Source of the DNA: Curtobacterium sp. ZW137
GTDB taxonomy: Bacteria > Actinomycetota > Actinomycetes > Actinomycetales > Microbacteriaceae
DNA length: 64,000 bases
Direction: 5' to 3'
Assembly (NCBI RefSeq): GCF_003762905.1
Contig: NZ_RJKS01000004.1
Span: 124,001-188,000 of the forward strand
Of the stretch, positions 58,398 to 64,000 are shown piece after piece (within the stretch, counting starts at the first letter, position 1; each line of letters opens with the position of its first letter). The notes beneath the pieces were generated by a model, which saw only the letters and a list, made by a program, of their open reading frames with translations, made no database searches and had not been told where the DNA came from. The position numbers and the translations under genes are program-made.

Positions 58398-59158
58398 TGT
58401 CCACCCACCCGATCCACGACACCGCCGTCCTGACCGGCCGCTCCCTCAAGCACGTCTGGCGGAGCCCGGACACGATCATCACGACCGCCGTGATGCCCAT
58501 CGCCTTCCTGCTCCTGTTCGTGTACGTCTTCGGCGGCGCGATCGACACGGGCAGCACCTCGTACGTCGACTACCTGCTGCCCGGGATCCTGCTCATCACG
58601 GTCGCGTCCGGCGTCGCGTACACCTCGTACCGGCTGTTCCTCGACCTGCAGTCGGGCATCGACGAGCGCTTCCGGTCCATGCCGATCGTCCGCGCGGCGT
58701 CGCTCTGGGCGCACGTCCTGACCTCGCTCGTCGCCAATCTGGTCTCGGTGACCGTGGTGGTCGGGGTCGCCCTGCTCATGGGCTTCCGGAGCAGCGCCGG
58801 CATCGGCGCGTGGCTCGGGGTGCTCGGCATCCTGGTGCTCTTCACGCTCGCACTCACCTGGATCGCGGTCGTGGCGGGCCTGTCGGCGAGGTCGGTCGAC
58901 GGGGCGAGCGCGTTCTCGTACCCGTTGATCTTCCTGCCGTTCATCAGCTCGGCCTTCGTCCCGACGGACACGATGCCGGGTCCGGTCCGCTGGTTCGCGG
59001 AGCACCAACCGGTGACGTCCATCGTGGACTCGATCCGGGCCCTGTTCGCCGGGCAGTCCCCGCAAGCGGACCTCTGGATCGCACTCGCCTGGTGCGCCGG
59101 CATCCTGCTCGTCGCACTCGGCGCCGCGCTCCTGGTCCAGCGTCGCCGGGTCGGCTGA
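58397..59158 (+). CDS. ABC-2-type exporter permease (DrrB-like)
   Basis: 253 residues with six hydrophobic segments, ABC-2 topology. Typical motifs: LLPGILLITVASGVAYTSYRLFLDLQSGIDERFRSMPI (about 56-93) and SAFVPTDTMPGPVRWFAEHQPVTSIVDSIRALF (about 189-221), the ABC-2 signature. Partner of the preceding ATPase; starts at the TGATG overlap. A hairpin terminates the operon. Confidence 0.92.
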   Translation: MSTHPIHDTAVLTGRSLKHVWRSPDTIITTAVMPIAFLLLFVYVFGGAIDTGSTSYVDYLLPGILLITVASGVAYTSYRLFLDLQSGIDERFRSMPIVRAASLWAHVLTSLVANLVSVTVVVGVALLMGFRSSAGIGAWLGVLGILVLFTLALTWIAVVAGLSARSVDGASAFSYPLIFLPFISSAFVPTDTMPGPVRWFAEHQPVTSIVDSIRALFAGQSPQADLWIALAWCAGILLVALGAALLVQRRRVG

Positions 59159-59171
59159 TCCTCGAGATCCC

Positions 59172-59193
59172 GGGTCCGTCGTTGCCCGGACCC
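59172..59193. terminator. Hairpin between convergent genes
   Basis: GGGTCCG (59172-59178) pairs with CGGACCC (59187-59193), 8-nt loop, between the exporter permease and the small membrane protein gene. Confidence 0.65.
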
Positions 59194-59469
59194 TCACATG
59201 TCGGTGTCTCGCGCTCGGGCCAGGCGGGCGCTGACGGCCCCGATCGTCGCCCCGACGGCCGGGAGCGCGAACGTCGTGAAGGCACCGGCCGCGATGACCA
59301 GCCCCCGCGCCGTCCGGTCCGGGTCCGAGCCCGGCAGACGCGCGATGAGCACGAGGACGAGCGTCGCAAGCGCGACGGCGACGACCCAGAGGACGACCGC
59401 GACCACCGTCAGGACGATGACGGTGCGCCGTCGGCGTCGATCCTGTGTGGTCTCCCCCGGCTGATGCAT
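59194..59469 (-). CDS. Small two-helix membrane protein
   Basis: 91 residues: basic RRRRR patch near 12-15, hydrophobic helix about 17-43, and a second hydrophobic segment about 60-80. No family recognised. ATG 59469 is preceded, at 6 bp, by TTGGAT (59476-59481), a leaderless-type -10. Possibly a membrane anchor or stress peptide; function unknown. Confidence 0.6.
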   Translation of the reverse strand: MHQPGETTQDRRRRRTVIVLTVVAVVLWVVAVALATLVLVLIARLPGSDPDRTARGLVIAAGAFTTFALPAVGATIGAVSARLARARDTDM

Positions 59470-59562
59470 GACCCCATCCAACCGGAGACGCGGGTCGGCT
59501 GATGGCCCGCGATGCCGGCCTCGGCCCGGGGGTGCGGACCACCGCTCCCCCGGGCCGCCCCG

Positions 59563-61518
59563 TCACCGCCCCGTCGGCTCCTCCAGGTCGTCGACGTCCC
59601 GCCAGTTCCCGATCACCGGGAACTCCGTGACCCGCAACCGCGCGGACCCGTACGGCACCAACCGCAGGTCGTCGTCCGGCCCGTGGTCGAGCACCGGGCT
59701 CGCCGGCGGCACCGACGCCTGTGCGCCGTCCTTCCGCCACTCGGTCGCCCGCGCCCCCGGCGCATGCAGCACCACGGCCGCGCTCCGGCGGTCTCGCAAC
59801 GACCACGGCGCGCTGGGTACCGTGCCACGCGTGACGCGCCACTCCCCCGCGTCCCGGACCTCGGCGAGCGCCCAGTTCCACGACCCGCGCGGGTGCACTT
59901 CCCACTCCCCGATACCGGGTGCCCCGTCGTGGGACACCCACCGCTCGCCGGGCGAGTAGACCATCGTCAGCGGGCCGAGCCGGACGGCTGCGGCCTGGCG
60001 CTCCCGCCGGACGACCCGGGCACGCATCGGCAGGACGAGCACGACGTCCCCCGCGGCGGTCCAGTCCCGCACCAGCGTCACGTACCCGTCGACGACGGAG
60101 ACGCCGAGCGGCACCACCACCCCGCCCACCGTCAACGACGCCTCAGTCGCCCACTCCGGGATCCGGAGTCGCAGCGCGAACGGCGTCGTGCGCGCGGTCG
60201 ACACCCGGATCGTCACCGTCTCGTCGAACGGGTACTCGGTGTCGACCGTGATCGCCACCGGGTCCTCGTCGACGGAGGTCGCGACCTCGGACGGCGCGTA
60301 CGCGACGGCCCGCAACCCGTCGTCGTCGCGCAGCCACAGGTGCGACACGAACTTCGGCCATCCCTGGTGCAGGTTCGCCGTGCAGCACCCGAAGTGCGGT
60401 TCGAGCCCGAAGATGCCGGCGTCGTCGGAGGAGAAGCTCCACTCCCGCCGGGCGACGGACACCTCGACCTGGTTCGCCTGCTGGTGGTACTGGTGCCCGC
60501 GCATCTCGGGGTCGCTCGACGCCGGCAGCAGGTTGTAGGCGAGGGACTCCAGCCGGTCGCCGTCGACCCCGCGCCCGTACACCTGGGCGTGCACCGCCGC
60601 GGTGAACATCATCTCGACGACCTGGCAGGTCTCGATGCCGGCGGTGGCTTCGCGGCCGCCGAGCCACTCGTCACCGGAGAACCACCCGTTCGCCTGCCCG
60701 TGCCACCGGTCGAGCGCGCCGAAGGACGTCTCGGTCCGGTCCGCGTGCCCGGCGAGGTCGTGGTCGCGGAGCGCGGCGACGGCTCCGGTCTTCAGGCCCA
60801 TCGCGACGTTCGGTCCGTGGGTGCGGTGCGAGAACGTCCGCGCGGGCCCGGTGATGAGCTCGTCCGCCAGGTAGTCGTCCCACCGCGTGGTCTGCGCCGC
60901 GAGCAGGTCGACCAGGTCGAGGAGCCAGGCGTCGCCGGTCCGCTCGTACAGCCACCAGACGGACAGCGCGTTGTCGGCACCACGGGCACGCCCCCATGAC
61001 GTCAGCGGCCGGCCGGGCAGGTGGTCGAGCTGGTGGCGGAAGTACCGGGACAGGAACGGTGCGACCCGCTCGTCCCCGGTCGCCTCGGCGTGCTGGGTGA
61101 GGACCTTGAGGGCGACCATCCGCGGCCACCAGTCGTCGTTCCCGGTCGGACCGAAGAAGCCGTCGTCGCGCTGCGACCCGAGGATCCACTCGATCCACGG
61201 TTCGGCCAGCGCGGTCAGCCGCGCGTCCTGCAGCACGTGCGCGAGCGGGACCAGCCCGTCCAAGTAGTACGGCCCGCGTTCCCAGTTCTCGCCGGGCCCG
61301 CCACGCCAGCCGCTGTCCGGGCCGACGTCGGGCCAGATCGCCTCGAGCTGCCCGGTGATGTTGTCAGCCTGCAGCCGGAGCTGGTCGAGCAGCCAGCCGC
61401 GCGGGGTGATGCTCCCGAGCGGGAGCGGACGGTGCGGCCGACCGGCGGTGCCGGCGGAGACGCCGGTCGAGCTGCCGGCGGTGCTGCCGGTGGGGGTCGA
61501 CGTGTAGGACATGGTCAT
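59563..61518 (-). CDS. Glycoside hydrolase family 127 (beta-L-arabinofuranosidase-like)
   Basis: 651 residues. GH127/DUF1680 (alpha/alpha)6-barrel: RGWLLDQLRLQADNITGQL near 40-58, TCQVVEMMFTAAV near 305-317, and the zinc/nucleophile region GLEPHFGCCTANLHQGWPKF near 377-396, whose CC pair holds the catalytic cysteine of the family. Releases L-arabinofuranose from plant glycans. No signal peptide, so it acts on imported oligosaccharides. ATGA overlap with the permease gene. Confidence 0.9.
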   Translation of the reverse strand: MTMSYTSTPTGSTAGSSTGVSAGTAGRPHRPLPLGSITPRGWLLDQLRLQADNITGQLEAIWPDVGPDSGWRGGPGENWERGPYYLDGLVPLAHVLQDARLTALAEPWIEWILGSQRDDGFFGPTGNDDWWPRMVALKVLTQHAEATGDERVAPFLSRYFRHQLDHLPGRPLTSWGRARGADNALSVWWLYERTGDAWLLDLVDLLAAQTTRWDDYLADELITGPARTFSHRTHGPNVAMGLKTGAVAALRDHDLAGHADRTETSFGALDRWHGQANGWFSGDEWLGGREATAGIETCQVVEMMFTAAVHAQVYGRGVDGDRLESLAYNLLPASSDPEMRGHQYHQQANQVEVSVARREWSFSSDDAGIFGLEPHFGCCTANLHQGWPKFVSHLWLRDDDGLRAVAYAPSEVATSVDEDPVAITVDTEYPFDETVTIRVSTARTTPFALRLRIPEWATEASLTVGGVVVPLGVSVVDGYVTLVRDWTAAGDVVLVLPMRARVVRRERQAAAVRLGPLTMVYSPGERWVSHDGAPGIGEWEVHPRGSWNWALAEVRDAGEWRVTRGTVPSAPWSLRDRRSAAVVLHAPGARATEWRKDGAQASVPPASPVLDHGPDDDLRLVPYGSARLRVTEFPVIGNWRDVDDLEEPTGR

Positions 61519-62486
61519 TTGATGGATCCTCCGATGAGACCTCGGGTGTAGTACCGCTGCAGGGCGAGGAACAGCACGACCACCGGCACGGTCGCGACGC
61601 ACGCGACGGCGGTGAGGAGTCCCGGGTCGATCACCGGGACGCCGGGGATCTTGAAGGACGTGCTGATGCTCGAGAGCGCGAGCGGAAGGGTGTACTTGCT
61701 GTCGGTCGACAGGAACGTGACCGAGCTGAGCAGGTCGTTCCAGCCGGCCATGAAGCCGAACAGTGCGGTGGTGACGAGCCCGGGCCACGCGAGCGGGAGC
61801 ATCACGGAGCGCAGGATCCGCCCCGTTCCGGCGCCGTCGATGGCCGCAGCGTCCTCGAGCTCGGACGGGATCCCGTCGAACGTGTTCCGCATCACGAACA
61901 CCGAGAACGGCAGCTGCAGCGTCACGAGGACGAGCACCACGCCGACCAGGGAGTCGAGCAGCCCGAGCTTGCCGAGCACGATCGACAGCGGCGTGAGCAG
62001 CCCCTGGAACGGCACGACGAGCGGCGCGAGCAGCAGCACGAACACGATCGACGACCCGCGGAACCGGATCTTCGACAGTGCGTAGGCGGCGAGCGTCGAC
62101 ACGAGGGCGACGAGCACCGCGACCGCGATGGCGACGACGAACGAGTTGACGATGTTCTGCCGCAGGTCCACCGACGGGTCGAACACCTTCGCGTAGTTCC
62201 GGAGCGTCAGCGTCGCGATCGACTCCAGCCCGATCCCCCGGGCGTCGGCGTCGGCCGGCAGGAACGACCGGAACAGGATGTAGACGATCGGCGCGATGAA
62301 CAGGAAGGCGAGCACCGTGCCCACGGCGACGTACGCGACGCCACTCGCGTGCACACGACGGCGCCGTGGCCCGGGACGGGTCACGTCCGGTGCGTCGGTC
62401 CGGTCCACCGCATCCGGTCCGGAGGCTCGACCCGCCCCGCGTCGAGACGCTGCGGTCGTGCGCTTGGTCACGTCCGTCGCGCTCAT
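61515..62486 (-). CDS. Carbohydrate ABC transporter permease (MalG-like)
   Basis: 323 residues: 45-residue basic cytosolic N-terminus, then six helices. The EAA loop reads ELEDAAAIDGAGTGRILRSVMLPLAWPG (about 211-238), diagnostic of CUT1 permeases. Pairs with the MalF-like permease; starts are coupled by 4-bp overlap. Confidence 0.92.
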   Translation of the reverse strand: MSATDVTKRTTAASRRGAGRASGPDAVDRTDAPDVTRPGPRRRRVHASGVAYVAVGTVLAFLFIAPIVYILFRSFLPADADARGIGLESIATLTLRNYAKVFDPSVDLRQNIVNSFVVAIAVAVLVALVSTLAAYALSKIRFRGSSIVFVLLLAPLVVPFQGLLTPLSIVLGKLGLLDSLVGVVLVLVTLQLPFSVFVMRNTFDGIPSELEDAAAIDGAGTGRILRSVMLPLAWPGLVTTALFGFMAGWNDLLSSVTFLSTDSKYTLPLALSSISTSFKIPGVPVIDPGLLTAVACVATVPVVVLFLALQRYYTRGLIGGSIK

Positions 62487-63433
62487 CGGTCGTCCTCCGC
62501 TCCGGTCGAGCGCAGCGCCCGCAGCTGGACGACCGCGATGGCGAGGATGATCACCGTGAGGATCATCGACAGGGCGGCGCCGTAGCCGAGGTCGTACCGG
62601 ACGAACGACTGCTGGTACGTGTACATGACCGTCGTCGTGGTGGATCCGCTGGGGCCGCCCTTGGTCAGCACGTAGAACTGGTCGAAGACCAGGATCGAGC
62701 CGGAGACCGCGAGCAGCAGGCAGAGCGCGAACTGTCGTCGGACGAGCGGGAAGATCACGGATCCCTCGCGTCGCCACCAGCCGGCGCCGTCGATCTTGGA
62801 GGCCTCGATCACCTCGGTCGGCACCGCCTGCATGCCGGCCATCAGCAGGATCATCGCAACGCCCATCGACTTCCACACGGTCAGGACGATGACCGCCCAG
62901 AACGCGGAACCGGGCGCCGTGAACCAGGCGGTGTCCCCGTCGGTGAGCCCGACCGACTTCAGGAGCACGTTGATCACCCCGGTGCCGGGGACGAGCAGCA
63001 CGTTCGCCATGTACGCGGCGGCGGTGAAGCCGATGACGACCGGCATGAAGAACGCCGTCCGGACGAAGGAGACGAACCGGCCCTCACCGCGGACCATCGT
63101 CGCCGCACCGTAGCTCACGGCCATCCCGAGCGGCACGGCGACCACGGTGAACAGCAGCGAGAAGACGAGTGAACGCCAGAACGCCGCGTCCTGGAACGCC
63201 TGCGCGTAGTTCCCGAAGCCGGCCAGGCTGACCTTGCCGAGCAGCGGCCAGTTCGAGAACGACATCCCGACGAGCAGCACCATCGGGACGACGAAGAACA
63301 CGAGCGCGAGGACCAGCGCGGGGGCGACGAGCACCCACGCCAGCGTCTGGCGGCGCCGGCTCCCGGGCCGGGGACGGGAGCGTGTGCTCCCGTCCGCGAC
63401 CCCGGCGAGCGCCGTGGAGGTGACGGCTGTCAC
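62483..63433 (-). CDS. Carbohydrate ABC transporter permease (MalF-like)
   Basis: 316 residues with six helices. EAA loop EVIEASKIDGAGWWRREGSVIFPLVRRQFALCLLL (about 204-238). GTG 63433 overlaps the stop of the binding protein by 4 bp. Together with its partner permease it would import an arabinofuranoside; no ATPase is in view, as is common where MsiK-type shared ATPases serve CUT1 systems. Confidence 0.92.
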   Translation of the reverse strand: MTAVTSTALAGVADGSTRSRPRPGSRRRQTLAWVLVAPALVLALVFFVVPMVLLVGMSFSNWPLLGKVSLAGFGNYAQAFQDAAFWRSLVFSLLFTVVAVPLGMAVSYGAATMVRGEGRFVSFVRTAFFMPVVIGFTAAAYMANVLLVPGTGVINVLLKSVGLTDGDTAWFTAPGSAFWAVIVLTVWKSMGVAMILLMAGMQAVPTEVIEASKIDGAGWWRREGSVIFPLVRRQFALCLLLAVSGSILVFDQFYVLTKGGPSGSTTTTVMYTYQQSFVRYDLGYGAALSMILTVIILAIAVVQLRALRSTGAEDDR

Positions 63434-64000
63434 TGCCCGACCTGGCTGTACGCCTGCTCGATGAGCGAGTTCGCCTGCTTCTCCGCGCTCGCGAGGGCGG
63501 TCGTCGCGTCCGCGCCCTGGAAGATGACCTTCTGGGACTGCTGCGCCCACGGGCCGTTCGGGTCGTTGATGACGGCGTTGTAGGCGATGCTCTTCGGGAG
63601 CTTGCCGATCGCGAGCGTGTCGACGATGTCCTTCGACCACTCGTCGGTCGCCAGGCTCTTCGCCACGGTGAGGTCCGGCGCGATCCAGCCCTGCGACAGG
63701 TCGATCTTCGCCGCTTCCTTCGAGCTGACCAGCCACTTCATGAGCGACCAGGCGCCGTCGGTGTTCTTCGCACCGGCGGTCATGCCGATCTCGTCACCAC
63801 CGAGGAACGAGCCGGAGCCGCCGTCCACGCCGGGGATCCCGACCGCGCTGCCGAAGTCGGCCTTCTTCGCGGTGAGCGTGTTCGCACCGCCGAAGAGGAT
63901 GCCGACCTTGCCGTTCAGCGCGTTCTCCTGCCCGACGTTGCCCGGGTCCTGGTTGGGCTGGTCGGTCTTCTGCATGAGCCCGGACTTCCACATGTCCTGG
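63430..64000 (-). CDS. Sugar ABC transporter substrate-binding protein, C-terminal part (cut by window edge)
   Basis: 190 residues of an extracellular solute-binding protein of family 1; the N-terminus lies beyond base 64000. Visible features: GKVGILFGGANTLT, GDEIGMTAGAKNTDGAWSLMKWLVSSKEAAKI and a C-terminal helix ALASAEKQANSLIEQAYSQVGQ, typical of the C-lobe. First visible gene of the arabinofuranoside-type operon. Confidence 0.9.
   Translation of the reverse strand, partial: QDMWKSGLMQKTDQPNQDPGNVGQENALNGKVGILFGGANTLTAKKADFGSAVGIPGVDGGSGSFLGGDEIGMTAGAKNTDGAWSLMKWLVSSKEAAKIDLSQGWIAPDLTVAKSLATDEWSKDIVDTLAIGKLPKSIAYNAVINDPNGPWAQQSQKVIFQGADATTALASAEKQANSLIEQAYSQVGQ

Overview
The window is about 72% GC, coding-dense, and uses ATG and GTG starts with many 4-bp stop/start overlaps. 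The gene set (NadA/NadB/NrtR-type NAD genes, CoaBC, LtrA, Excalibur protein, ureide and arabinofuranoside clusters) and frequent leaderless starts fit an actinobacterium of the Microbacteriaceae, most likely Curtobacterium or a close relative. Genus is inferred from style and content only. I saw no rRNA, tRNA, CRISPR array, transposase or prophage gene. Both ends cut a gene (nadB on the left, a sugar-binding protein on the right).

Layout. 1-2759: NAD synthesis (nadB, nadA, NrtR-like Nudix regulator). 2907-11000: acylphosphatase, a DHA2 drug exporter, an alditol oxidase, a 2H phosphoesterase, the methionine ABC importer metQNI and an exo/endonuclease-phosphatase. 11112-18348: a divergent pair, with an MFS exporter on one side and on the other a catabolic operon (PLP amino-acid deaminase, IclR regulator, KDG kinase, KDPG aldolase, N-acyl-D-amino-acid deacylase, then a convergent RidA). 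The operon reads as a route from an N-acylated amino-sugar acid to pyruvate and glyceraldehyde 3-phosphate. 18515-32045: mostly single genes (glycosyltransferase-like membrane protein, flavin enzymes, coaBC, regulators, a secreted muralytic-type protein, LtrA). 32042-33246: an ECF sigma factor operon with two Asp23-type genes. 33388-39961: MOSC protein, a cytidine deaminase-ASCH fusion, YjbR, Excalibur protein, cysE-cysK, a DUF899 gene split by an in-frame stop, dipeptidase, SRPBCC protein.

40327-50073 is a minus-strand ureide (allantoin) utilisation cluster: NCS1 permease, racemase, allantoinase, formamidase-like FmdA, AtzH-amidase fusion, PucG-type aminotransferase, allantoate amidohydrolase and an RpiR regulator. 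Two near-identical palindromes lie upstream of the permease and of the aminotransferase. 50221-59481 holds an epimerase/TetR pair with twin operators, a secreted Fn3/propeller protein, GNAT, a second luciferase-like monooxygenase, a kinase-like phosphotransferase and a PadR-controlled ABC exporter. 59563-64000 is a minus-strand sugar ABC importer with a GH127 beta-L-arabinofuranosidase.

The most unusual layer is between the genes. Several families of long, nearly perfect palindromes recur. One is a family of four exactly 60-bp palindromes whose middle sequences differ but whose pairing is kept. Another is a two-copy composite of 19-bp tandem repeats, a palindrome and a conserved tail. Leaderless-type promoters (a -10-like hexamer 6-7 bp before the start codon) recur at about fifteen genes and help fix start codons.
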